From Arabidopsis thaliana (lineage: Eukaryota > Streptophyta > Magnoliopsida > Brassicales > Brassicaceae): a stretch of DNA of 64,000 nt. The stretch is from positions 6,014,001-6,078,000 of the forward strand of contig NC_003076.8 in assembly GCF_000001735.4 (NCBI RefSeq). Direction: 5' to 3'. Position numbers and translations under genes: made by a program. Below the pieces are notes generated by a model. That model was not told the origin of the DNA, made no database searches, and saw nothing but the letters and a program-made list of their open reading frames with translations. Every line of letters begins with the position of its first letter. Position 1 is the first letter of the stretch. Below, in pieces: positions 1-10,600 of the stretch.

Positions 1-700
1 ACAATCAAAATCACAGTCATCTGCAACCAAATTCAGACCATACACTCATCAACTTTGGTTCAAGAGTAACAAAATCATCGTTACTCTCGAGAAAACGCCA
101 TCAAAGGCTCTTCGATGATGATGATGATGATGACCAACACATCAAAAGAATCTGTGAAGAAAGTCGATTCACTACTCAAGATACCAATCAGAAACCATCA
201 ATACAGATTCTCATCTTCACAGAAACATATAGATTCAAAAGAATAGTGTAACCAAGCGACAGTTTGATACAAAAACACGCTCCATCATCACCCAAAAACA
301 AGATCTTTCCAGATAATCAAAAGAGAAATATATGAAACAAAGCATCAAAACACAACAACCACCACAGAATAAAAAACGAGATGTCAAAAACATTATACCC
401 GATGAACGATTTACGATTAACCCTTGAACAGAAATGATGATCGGAGTATGATAACGATGAAATCGATCCAAAAAATTAAAACTTTCAGATCTCCTTGGAA
501 ATTTCAAAATGAGAAACCGACGGCTTTCTCCAACTAGGGCGATTTAAATGTAAGAACTTTCTAGCTGTGATAAGCACACCTAGAAAATGGAGATAAAGAG
601 AGAGAAAGATTCAGTCGTTTTAGGTTATAAATAATGAAGATTGAAGGAGATGAAGAAGATGAGAGGAGGTGCAGATTTGGGGATGAATTCTTTTTTTTTT
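1..700 (-). promoter_or_regulatory. Probable 5' leader and promoter of a minus-strand gene off the left edge
   Basis: No coding frame here looks real. Read on the minus strand, 690-540 is CT-rich and leader-like, and a good 3' splice site (pyrimidines then gcag) ends at position 21, leaving 1-20 as the start of the next exon. This fits a long 5' UTR intron of a gene continuing to the left. In Arabidopsis the neighbour would be a casein-kinase-I-like protein kinase, from memory of gene order only. A GAT/ATG microsatellite lies at 113-133. The 90-codon minus ORF at 235-507 sits inside the presumed intron and lacks protein-like composition. Confidence 0.35.
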
Positions 701-1269
701 TTTCGGTCCAAAATTTTCTTTTTTTCTTTGGATGGATTGATCAACTTTAGCAAAATTTCTGGCAAATATTTGGTAGATTTTTATTTTATTTTCATTGCTT
801 TAATTTATGAATAAATCTATATTTTGAAAAAATAAAAAGCTTGTAGACTTCTCGAATGTTTATGGTCTTAATATTGCTGCTTGCTTCGTTTTGCTCGCAT
901 GAATTTAAATTTGTTAATATACTAATTTAATACGTTCGTACGTATACAATGGGACTTGTATGTTGTTCCAGTAAGGCGCACGTGTATAAGGGCTTAATGT
1001 AAAATCCACATCCTTTGTCTTGTACAAATCTTATTATAAAGAGGATTATAGTGTAAAATCTCGATTGTTTAGGCATGTGAATACAATATGAACCCTCTTC
1101 GGTTTGGATTACACCGATAAATTCGAATCTTAGATCGAAACAAATCGGTTCGAGTTTTCCGGTTCAATTTAAACCGGAATTGCCCATTGCTAAATTTCTG
1201 TCCAACGCCAACGGTAACGAAATTGCACAAGTGTCGCAGCTACAGAGCACACAAAAGAAGGAGAGAAAG
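701..1269. promoter_or_regulatory. Spacer, probably a bidirectional promoter region
   Basis: AT-rich DNA between a minus-strand leader on the left and the plus-strand phosphorylase gene on the right. It holds a poly-T run near 690-702 and, at 1143-1180, several ACCGGTT-like words (positions 1145-1178). No protein-like frame or RNA gene was found. The reading frame is open from 1180 into the next gene, but the first 30 codons look like leader. Confidence 0.3.
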
Positions 1270-2555
1270 ATGACGTCACCGAGCCATGCCTCTGATCGCG
1301 GCGGCGGCGACGGTGACTCAGTCGAGAATCAGTCCCCTGAGCTCAGGAAAGATCCGGTAACTAACCGCTGGGTCATATTCTCTCCCGCCAGAGCCAAGAG
1401 ACCGACTGATTTCAAATCCAAATCTCCCCAGAACCCTAATCCCAAACCTTCCTCATGCCCATTTTGCATCGGTCGTGAGCAAGAGTGTGCCCCGGAGTTA
1501 TTTCGTGTGCCAGATCATGACCCGAATTGGAAACTCCGGGTCATCGAGAATCTGTACCCGGCTCTTAGTAGGAATCTCGAGACCCAATCGACCCAACCTG
1601 AGACGGGAACAAGTCGGACAATAGTCGGATTCGGATTCCACGACGTAGTGATCGAATCCCCTGTTCATTCGATTCAGCTCTCCGATATCGATCCGGTGGG
1701 TATCGGCGATATCTTGATCGCTTATAAGAAGAGGATCAATCAGATTGCGCAACATGATTCCATCAATTACATCCAGGTAAGCATTATCCATAGATCCCAA
1801 TGTAGTAGCTCTATTAGTGTGAATTTATACATTGTTTAGCCGTCAATACTTGTGTTATGTGTGGATATTTTGTGTTGCTTGCATAGTTACATTCATCTGC
1901 TACGTTTGTTTTCGTATGTTGAAGGTTTTCAAGAACCAAGGTGCGTCGGCTGGAGCATCAATGAGTCACTCCCACAGTCAAATGATGGCTCTACCAGTTG
2001 TTCCTCCAACGGTTTCTTCACGCCTTGATGGTACTAAAGATTATTTCGAGGAGACTGGGAAATGTTGTCTCTGTGAAGCTAAATCAAAACATTTTGTGAT
2101 CGATGAGTCGTCTCATTTTGTTTCTGTTGCTCCTTTTGCTGCTACGTATCCCTTTGAGATTTGGATTATTCCGAAAGATCATTCTTCCCACTTCCATCAT
2201 CTCGATGACGTTAAGGTTACCTTTTACTGATCTACTATGTTCCATTTATGGTTTGGTTAGATGATCACCTGACTCACTTTGTTTTGATGATTATCAGGCT
2301 GTTGACCTTGGAGGACTTCTGAAACTCATGCTTCAGAAGATAGCAAAGCAACTTAACGATCCACCGTATAACTATATGATCCATACTTCTCCACTCAAGG
2401 TTACAGAATCACAATTACCTTATACGCACTGGTTCTTACAGATTGTACCTCAGCTTTCTGGGGTAGGTGGGTTTGAGATTGGCACAGGTTGTTACATAAA
2501 CCCTGTTTTCCCAGAGGATGTAGCAAAGGTTATGCGGGAAGTTAGCCTTACTTGA
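1270..2555 (+). CDS. ADP-glucose phosphorylase / GalT-like HIT-superfamily protein (At5g18200 type)
   Basis: Three coding exons (1270-1776, 1925-2215, 2298-2555) give 351 residues. Known family role: a GalT-like enzyme that uses phosphate to split ADP-glucose, passing through a nucleotidylated histidine; probably soluble. The sequence shows the first zinc pair CPFC at Cys63/Cys66, the catalytic HSHSQ motif with His184 and His186, and a second metal pair at Cys216/Cys219, all as in the structurally characterised Arabidopsis protein. The start at 1270 is preferred over the in-frame ATG at 1180 because it matches the known N-terminus. Introns are short with standard GT/AG ends. It stands alone, followed within 0.5 kb by the CCT-theta relic. 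The GalT-like motifs could suggest hexose-1-phosphate uridylyltransferase, but the family was reassigned to ADP-glucose. Confidence 0.93.
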
Positions 2556-3005
2556 ACCCGGTTTTTTAGTCTCAACCTAAAGTTCAGCTGGAAGTGATTA
2601 GTGTTGAGTTATTGGCCTAATGTGCAAGTCTCTAAAAAACACTATTCAATTGTCTTTTTCTCCTCTGTTGAAGAGGAAGATGTTTCAGCTTGATTCAAAT
2701 AACACTGATGTAAACAATGCATGTACTGTAGTTCTTTGTAAAACAAGCTCATATCAGGGCATTAAGAAGATTCTTTGATCAATCAGCTTTTAAATTCAGC
2801 ATCAAACCAATTAACCCGAACAAAACCACTAATTCGAACCAAACCAGACGATGCTTGACGGCGTCGTTTAAAATGTTTTTAAAGGGCAATTTTAAGAGCT
2901 TCTTTCTCAAAAACTCGAAGCAGCGAGTGAAAAAAACACAGAGAGCTTCCTCACTTGCTTATAGCTTAGGGTTTACGTTCAAGGCGTAGATCTTCGTCGG
3001 AAACA
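2556..3005 (+). promoter_or_regulatory. 3' UTR of the phosphorylase and promoter of the CCT-theta relic
   Basis: The first part (2556-2760) looks like a 3' UTR. The segment 2800-3005 looks like an intact chaperonin-type promoter and leader: a GGCGTCGTTT word near 2859-2868, then a leader with a TTAGGGTTT telo-box near 2967. A promoter that still looks functional in front of a truncated gene is notable. Confidence 0.35.
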
Positions 3006-3378
3006 ATGGGAATCTCTACGCAGTCTCATGGAATTCAATCGATGCTTAAAGAAGGTTACAGACATCTCGCTGGTCTTGATGAGGCCGTCATCAAAAACAC
3101 TGAAGCTTGCAAGGAGCTTTCCACCATTACCCGCACTTCTCTTAGCCCCAATGGTTTGCCTCTCGTCGTCGGATTCGAAATCTATCGTTTCTGTAATGTT
3201 AGAATCTGTTTATGATTATTGTTCTGATTTAGGAATGAATAAAGACTGAGCCGATGCTTATATGCAAAGTGTGGCTAACTATGGTGCTTATAAATGGCAG
3301 ATTATAATGGCTAAACCAGCAGGTGGGCCGAGGAGAGATGCAGCTGCAGCAGCCGGTGCAGGCATGGACGAAGACTAA
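3006..3378 (+). pseudogene. Internally deleted CCT-theta (CCT8) chaperonin gene relic
   Basis: The first 49 codons match the N-terminus of the plant CCT theta subunit (GIQSMLKEGYRHL, ITRTSL). Intron 1 is still present: exon 1 ends at 3153, GT at 3154, AG at 3232, and the next exon resumes as GMNK exactly where the chaperonin sequence should continue. After four codons the frame ends at TGA 3247-3249. At 3301-3378 the extreme C-terminus reappears (IIMAKPAGGPRRD, then GMDED and stop). The middle of the gene, about 480 codons, is gone. Retention of an intron rules out a processed retrocopy. The spliced product would be a peptide of about 54 residues with no ATPase core, so it cannot be a chaperonin subunit. 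It may still be transcribed. Confidence 0.85.
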
Positions 3379-3864
3379 GCTGTTATAACAATCACCTCTT
3401 AGCCTAACAACTCTTCTTCTATATTCATTAGTTTCTTTTTTCATCTTTCTTAGAAAAGTTTTTCTTATAAAAGTTTAATCTTTCTTCTGCCTGTCATTGG
3501 TTCCTCTCAACATTTGACACTGAATAGTTGTAATGACAAAGTTTTAGTTGGGTTTTAGACAAAAATGATCAACATTCTAACAAAACAATATAAGAACTAG
3601 TTAGATTCTGGCTCTAGTTCTCATTCTGGTTACACAGTAAAATTAAAGATGGAGATAACCTCCCTTAAGTAAAATGTACTAGAATTTTGAGAAGTCCAAA
3701 ATCTTAAACCCCGAACGGCGTCGCTTAGCAACACTAACGCCGTCGTTTAGCAACACTAACGCCGACTTGTTCAGTTCCACAGTCAAAACTCAAAACAGAG
3801 TACAGTCACACAGTCAACGAAGATACTAATAAGTCAATTTTCGTTTGACCAAATTTGATTCTTC
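3379..3864 (+). promoter_or_regulatory. Promoter of the short-chain dehydrogenase gene
   Basis: Non-coding interval between the CCT-theta relic and the SDR gene. Apart from the 22-bp tandem repeat listed separately it holds only AT-rich sequence, and the leader just before 3865 is rich in C and A. Confidence 0.4.
3719..3763 (+). repeat. Two-copy 22-bp tandem repeat in the SDR promoter
   Basis: The word tcgYttagcaacactaac occurs twice with a 22-bp period (starting 3721 and 3743), each copy preceded by a GCGTCG or GCCGTCG core, and a third partial core (gccgac) follows. A related GGCGTCGTTT word also sits in the promoter of the CCT-theta relic. Such GC-rich words are common in Arabidopsis promoters, so this may be a duplicated regulatory site. 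Confidence 0.6.
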
Positions 3865-4735
3865 ATGGCTTCCTCAGTCTCCTCTCTCGCCGGACGAGTC
3901 GCGATAGTCACCGGTTCTTCTCGCGGAATCGGCCGAGCTATAGCCATACATCTCGCCGAGCTCGGCGCCAAGATAGTCATCAACTACACCACCAGATCCA
4001 CCGAGGCCGATCAAGTCGCCGCAGAAATCAACTCATCCGCCGGCACCGTTCCGCAACCGATCGCCGTCGTGTTCCTCGCCGATATCTCAGAACCAAGCCA
4101 AATTAAGTCTCTCTTCGACGCGGCGGAGAAAGCCTTTAACTCGCCGGTTCACATCCTAGTTAACTCAGCTGGAATCCTCAATCCCAATTACCCTACCATC
4201 GCCAACACTCCCATTGAAGAATTCGATCGCATCTTCAAGTAATCGAAAAAACTTTATAGTTAATTTCATTGTAGAGATTAAGAATTAAAATTATGATTAT
4301 CAGTGTTGTTTGTTGTTGTTTAGGGTGAACACAAGAGGATCATTCTTATGCTGTAAAGAAGCAGCAAAAAGGCTAAAACGTGGAGGCGGTGGTAGGATTA
4401 TACTGCTAACGTCGTCGTTAACCGAGGCGTTAATCCCGGGGCAAGGAGCTTATACAGCATCAAAGGCAGCTGTTGAAGCAATGGTGAAGATTCTTGCTAA
4501 GGAACTTAAAGGTTTAGGCATCACTGCAAACTGTGTATCTCCAGGGCCTGTTGCGACGGAGATGTTTTTTGACGGGAAGAGTGAAGAGACGGTGATGAAT
4601 ATCATTGAGAGGAGTCCTTTTGGTAGGCTTGGTGAGACTAAAGATATTGCTTCTGTTGTTGGTTTCTTAGCTAGTGATGGTGGTGAGTGGATCAATGGAC
4701 AAGTTATTGTTGCTAATGGTGCATTCCTCAAATGA
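3865..4735 (+). CDS. Short-chain dehydrogenase/reductase, classical SDR (At5g18210 type)
   Basis: Two exons (3865-4238 and 4324-4735) encode 261 residues, a normal length for a classical SDR. Family role: NAD(P)H-dependent oxidation or reduction of carbonyl or alcohol substrates; close plant relatives are NADPH-dependent aldehyde reductases that detoxify reactive aldehydes. The Rossmann motif TGSSRGIGRA lies at residues 16-25, the NSAG motif follows strand 4, catalytic Ser is at about 155-156, and Tyr168 and Lys172 form YTASK. The PG motif after strand 6 (SPGPVATEM) is intact. The protein starts directly before the fold, so no obvious transit peptide is encoded and a cytosolic location is likely. 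The exact substrate cannot be read from sequence. It converges with the glucanase gene, with 178 bp between stop codons. Confidence 0.92.
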
Positions 4736-4913
4736 ATATGGATTATGTTTGTTTATCTGAAAGTTAAAGTATTGAAGTAGTGTTCTAATCAATACCATTA
4801 AGAAGTTTGAAACTGCAGGATTCAAATTGCAATTTAGTGGTGACACAAGAATCAGCAATATACTACAATGCATAAACAATGCTAAAACAACCAAGAAGCA
4901 AAACTGGAAAAGC

Positions 4914-6453
4914 TCATAGTGCTGTAAAGAGTAGCAACATACTCACCAGAGAGAAGCTGATAAACCGGTGGTTATGATCACTATGTCCGGATGTTGGATC
5001 TCCGATTTGAATAGGAAAATTACACTGTTCTCGAGAAATATTCCTGGTAGTGATAATTGCAAGGCCCTCAAAGTCACAAGCCTCTGCCTTTTGATTCTGT
5101 ACCTGAAAATACATGTTGAATGCATACGAGGCATTCCCGACCTCATCAAGATTACCACAAGAGGAACCATAGCCCAAAGCTGTGCAGTCGGAGAAGGTAC
5201 ATGCGTAGTTTACGTTATCCCCGAGCTGGTTAGTGTTGTTGCTGAAAGTGAGGGCATTAGGGTTGAACATACACCACTGGTTTCGCAAGTACTGAACATT
5301 TTGAGCTCCGGTTAAGATCTTCTTCTGACCTGCTCCTGACAAATCCGCTGGAAATTTCGGTTGGCCATCGTATTTGAATATCCCCCAGTGACGTTCAAAG
5401 TTACCAGGAGCTATACTCTTTGCATCTTCATCGATGAATCCAAAGAGATAAACTTCAATGTAACCCGGACGCATAGGTGTTCCTCTGTTGGCTGCTAGCT
5501 TTGGAAGCAAACCTGTGTAGAAGCGTTCTGCGTTTGGGATGTTAGCATTCTTGTCACCATCCGTTGGCCAACCAACTTCTCCAACTATAACAGTCATGTC
5601 TCCATGACCCAAAGCTTTAAGTGAAGCCAAGAGGGTATCGAAATTGGCGTCGAAAACATTTGTATAGATAACGCCGTTATCGCTGACAGTGTTTTGGCCA
5701 TTGAAGAAGGCATAGTCAAAAGGGAAATCGCTGCTAAGGTAAAGACTTAGGAAAGGGTAAATGTTGACAGTGAAGGGAGCTTTGTTATGAGCTAAGAAGT
5801 TGACTATTAGTTTCATCTCTTCAAAGATGTCTTGACGGAAACTTCCGGCAGAAGGAACTGGATTTTCCAGCGGAGAATTATAGACGTCAGCGTTTAAAGG
5901 TACGGTGGCTTTGATGAAATCTCCAACTCCAGCTTCGTTTAATGCTTTTTGGATGTTGAAGAGTGCTGGATAAGTTAAGTTTATGAATGATCCATTATAA
6001 GCTGTCAAAAACGGCTCATTTCCAACGGCGACATATCTGCAAAGAAACTAAATTTAGCTCCAAAATTGAAGAACCTTCGATTTGTGGTGAAAGATCAAAA
6101 CTTGTTTACTTGATTTTAACATCGTCATTGAAACGAGTGATGTTTCTTCGAACCCAATCTTTAGCTCTGTTATAACTTCCCATGGCTTTGAGCTGATCGT
6201 TAGGGATTGCAACCATAACTTCGATACCAGAGCCGGCAAGAGCTACCATGGTGTTTGTGTCCGCATCGAAAAGCTTCACTTTTTTGACGTTGTTGTCTTT
6301 TAACATCTGTACCACCGTCTTTGGAGGGAGCTGGTGAGTTGACATCGTTCCCCAGTTTACTCCCAAGGCGGAGACGTCGCCGGATAATAAAGATACTATG
6401 GTGATGCAGAGGAAGATGCCGGCAGTGGTGCTCTGTTTCCGTCGGTTACTCAT
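4914..6453 (-). CDS. Glucan endo-1,3-beta-glucosidase, GH17 with X8 domain (At5g18220 type)
   Basis: Two exons (6453-6110 and 6036-4914) encode 488 residues. Role: hydrolysis of beta-1,3-glucan (callose) at the cell surface. The N-terminus is a signal peptide (about residues 1-29). The GH17 barrel follows, with the acid/base Glu122 in VGNEP and the nucleophile Glu268 in GEVGWPT. After about residue 369 comes a cysteine-rich X8/CBM43 callose-binding domain beginning WCMFNP. The last 20 or so residues form a hydrophobic tail typical of a GPI-anchor signal, which suggests a plasma-membrane or plasmodesmal enzyme. The intron falls in codon 115, just before the acid/base motif, as often in this family. 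The frame upstream of the second exon opens at a TTG that is not the real start. Confidence 0.93.
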
Positions 6454-7609
6454 TTTGGATGTATTCTGTTTTTTGCCGCTTGTAGAAAAAACTGATCAAG
6501 TTTTGGGATTTTGATAAGTTATCGGTAATGTTTTAGATTCGCTTTGCACGAGTAAAAAACTGGTTGTTGTATTGTTGGTTTAAGCTATGAGAACAATCGA
6601 AGAGAAGTTTTGAAACATAAAAAAAAAGGAGACAAAAGAATAATACGAGTAAATTTTGTCTTGTTTCTGAAGTAACTAGTAAGATACAGAGAAGAAGTGA
6701 TATATCATGACATAAGAGTACAACAATGTGGATCTATGGAGGTCATATTCATATGATATGAGGTTATTAATCTATGTACATATTTTTCTTTGGTCGGTCT
6801 TTATTACATTAAGCAAAAGGCAAAGTGAATTGCTTGGGGTCTAAGGGATTGCCTGATTGGCACGAGAAACGATGCCGTTCTTCAGGTCAAATCCCGAAAA
6901 CGACACTCTCCACGTGCTTGTAATAACCAAATTTCACCGATCCGCTAAACAAGCCCCATACTCATAGTCACATTGTTACAAGTCATAACTCTTTCTTCTT
7001 CTTTTTTTTCCTTCTTTTTTCAGTTTTATTTAACCGACACTGCTTAATCTTCGGTACATGCACATTTCTGTACTAGACATTTAAGAAAAAATAATTGGAC
7101 TATATTTCAATAAATATATTGGGAATAGTTCAACATTACATGTTCAACAAGCCTCGTTTAGTATTTGGTTGGCAGGAGATGATATTAATGCAATTCTTCA
7201 TTCTTGGAATAATCTTCCAAAGTCATTGGTGTTTTCTCAACCATTAGAGAATGATGACTTGGGATTTTTTAGAAATTTGTACAAAATGGTGTACCAAAAA
7301 AAGGTATTTTATATCTTGGAAATGTTAAAAAAAATTTATAAACAAAAGTTCCTAGATCTCTGATGAACAGCCCCGTTTGTTTTTTTTTCCTTTTCCGTTT
7401 GTTAAAAAAATCGGCTTTTGGAATAATCTAAGCATTAAAGATTTCATGATGATACTCTGGCTTTTATTGTCTTTAAGAGTCGTTAACGAAGAATTTCAAC
7501 TTGTTGAAACTAAAAGTAATTAGTTTATTGAAAAGAAGAGTACAAATAGTCGCAGGAAATAATAACACACTTGCTCGAGAGTATATACAAACATGCATCT
7601 CTCTCTATT
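6454..7609. promoter_or_regulatory. Glucanase promoter (left) and NOT3 3' UTR region (right)
   Basis: Non-coding on both strands. The left part should contain the minus-strand glucanase promoter. A plus-strand open frame from about 7111 to 7363 contains a protein-like stretch (WNNLPKSLVFSQPLEND) but has no start context, no recognisable family and no flanking exons. It may be a fragment of a transposon or captured gene. I do not call it a gene. Confidence 0.3.
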
Positions 7610-10600
7610 CTATACGACGAGTTCATCTTCAAGATAACTGTATTCAAATGTGAACTCGTTTTTGATCCTTTGGCACCTACACAGACATTTAAGAAAAAAC
7701 ATTACGATTACCATCTCCAAAGAAGAAGAACAATGTGTAATCGGAAAACATGAATGAAATCATACCATCCTCCTTCTTGATTCTCGTCTTTCGGGGTTTG
7801 GAAATCGAAGTAAACGTAGGCTCCTTGTTCATATTCATCGGTTGCAATCTTTGGCTCTTTATGTCTCTGAAACCAAGTGTTGAACTTCCTGTGGTATCTC
7901 CATGACTGTTTCTTCAGCTCTTTTGCAGCAAGATATTGCTGGTATGAGTTCTACACAAACACAGGGAAAAAAAGTCGATAAGGTTGACGTGAACCGGGGA
8001 AAAGAAGATAAATAAAAGATGGAACAGAGCATTGAGATTTTGGTACCTGCTGATAGTAGAACGCAAAGAACAAAGTATCGGTTCCATAAGCATCGCTGCC
8101 TAACCGTTCCCAGAGCAAAGGGTTGTTTATGATTGGTGCTTGTGTTTGGGGAAATGTTTGAGGTGTGATTGCTGGGTTCCTCTGTTCAAAATCATAGGCA
8201 ATATGAGATTTAAGCGGATATTATTTAAGTAGAATTCAGAAGAATGATGTACCGGAGAATAGGGTCTAGGACGTTCTGAATCTGAGGGTTGAGGACGTTT
8301 GTAAAAAGCAGCTTCAAGCATCTGGAGATTGTGCATTTGATCATGCATTGGCCCTACAGCTGAAGGGTCACCAATGGCTCCTAACTCAGAGTTACTTCTC
8401 CGTCCAATGACCCCGAGGCTACTTGAAGATTGACCCGGTTGTATAGGTTGTCCAGGAGAGAAATCAGGACCGCTAGATACTTGTACTGGATCCAACATGT
8501 AGCTGGGCATTCCCGACTGAAGATAAAACAGAAAACACATGAAGGATCAGAGGCCACCCTTAGTTAGTTGCTTGGTTTAATAGAATACAGCTGTCATTAT
8601 GTATATCCATAAACCACATTCACTATTGAATTGCATATGAGAATTTTAAGCGAAGGAATGACAAATCACAACACTCACCAACACTAACAAAGACAGAAGT
8701 TTTTTATCCGCTTTAAAATCTATCTGGTGGAAAGCGTATATCAAAAAGTTACCAACAAGTAATAAATGAGAGCACAGAACTATTCCTGCTTACCGGAGTA
8801 TCAAATAGAACTTTAGAGTCATCCTCACTTTGAATAGCTTTTGAAGCTGCTATGGAAGCTGAATCATCAGGTAAGTTTTGCTGGGATTGATCATCATTTC
8901 TGACATGGTCTACATCTGCACAAACATCAAAGACAAAGCCCTTTATTTTGCTGATATTTTTATCTGTACTTTCTATACTCGAATCCAAAAACTGAGGCTC
9001 CAACAAATCTAGTATTTAAGTAATTGCCAAGATGTTAAACCCCTTAACAAAGTTTACTTTAATCAATTATATAAAACTTGGATAATATTTTGCCAAAGAT
9101 GTTAGTTGCTAAACCCAGAAATAGTGTCTATCAACAATCATATCATAAACCACAGAGCTAAACCTAAACAGTGAATGTACCTGCAACAGAAGGTTGCTGA
9201 CCCAATTGTTGACTCATGGCATTTGATTGCTGCTGTAAGGAGGCAGAACTCATGACATTAAAACCTGGTGCCTGAACTCCGATTCCCAAGCTTCCATGAG
9301 GAGAGATGGAAGAGCTCTGAGAAACAGATTAGAAAAGATAATCTCTTAATATGATGGAATGTTTTGAATACTATTAAGCATGTGATTATTCCATATTGAA
9401 TATGCTACCTGCTGTAAAAGAGGATTTTGCTGTTGTGAAGAAAACTGCTTCTCGTTTCCTCCAGATAAAGAAGGTATGCCTAAGAGGTTACCATGGCCTT
9501 GCTGTACTTGCTGTAATCTCTGTAAGAATTTCTCTCTTTGGTCTGGTGCTATTTCAGTTCTCCCACGAACCTAAAAGCCAATGTACGTAGTTAATAGTAG
9601 AAAAAGAAGACAGTAGAAAGGGACTACCAGTAGAAAAATAAGTAAAGCCCTAGGAATACATCTCAAAAGAGCCTGGTTAGGATTATGTTAAGAGCGTAAA
9701 CCCAATTATACACAGAGTTCCACATCACAAGAATCAGAACTTGTTTCTGAAGTATGTTCCAGAATACGAAAAAAACTAACAAGTCATGATATTGCTCAGA
9801 CTAACAAGTAAAGCCATGATATTGCTCAAACTACCATAGTATAATGCAAATGTCCCAGGGATCCTTAAACTTATAATCGAATTCAAAACACACACCGTTT
9901 CATTCTGACTCTGAAAGGGACTACCAGGCCTCCACTGCGAACCAGATACAATAGATGGTGAAAAAGCTCTACCAATACTAGCCGCAACATCACCAGGGTT
10001 GCTATCAGAGGCAGTTCCATCATTACCCTTTGCAGTTGGTGGCAACACCATTTTGCTCAGTGGAGAAGTAAGAGGTTGGACGTTGCTCTCAACTCCCATT
10101 ATATTTCTCTTTGCAACTTCAGCAGCTGAAGTTGCACTAATGCGAGACCCGTTAGCTGGAATAGGAGACGGAGGCTGGCTTGGTTGGGGTTGGTTGGGGA
10201 TACCAACTCTACCAATGCCCCTCAATGGAGTATCCGCAACAGATGAGGGTGGTTTACGAGAAGGCAAGGTTGTTGCGTCTTCTTCCTTGGCAGCCACGGG
10301 AGACAAACTCCCCATGCTTTCTATGGAAGTTTGAGTAGGAATAGAAGTTGATAAGGTAACTGATGTATTTGAAACATTACCGGCAGGCACGTTCAAACTT
10401 GGACGTCCTCCGGCAGGTGTTGATGGTGCTGAGTGAAGGCCTGCACCATTCTTTGGCGGAGGGGTTTTTGGAACCATCTCAGCACTGCTATCCGGTAAAG
10501 ATGTATCCTCTGTTTTCTCTTGATGGTGAGTTGGCAAACTTATGCTCTGAAACAACGCAAAAATAAAGAAACATAAACAAAAAATCTTCAATAAAAGAGT

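Noticed and set aside
7111..7363. Plus-strand open frame with some protein-like words (WNNLPKSLVF)
   Set aside because: No start context, no neighbouring exon and no recognised family; the end is Lys/Phe-rich AT noise.
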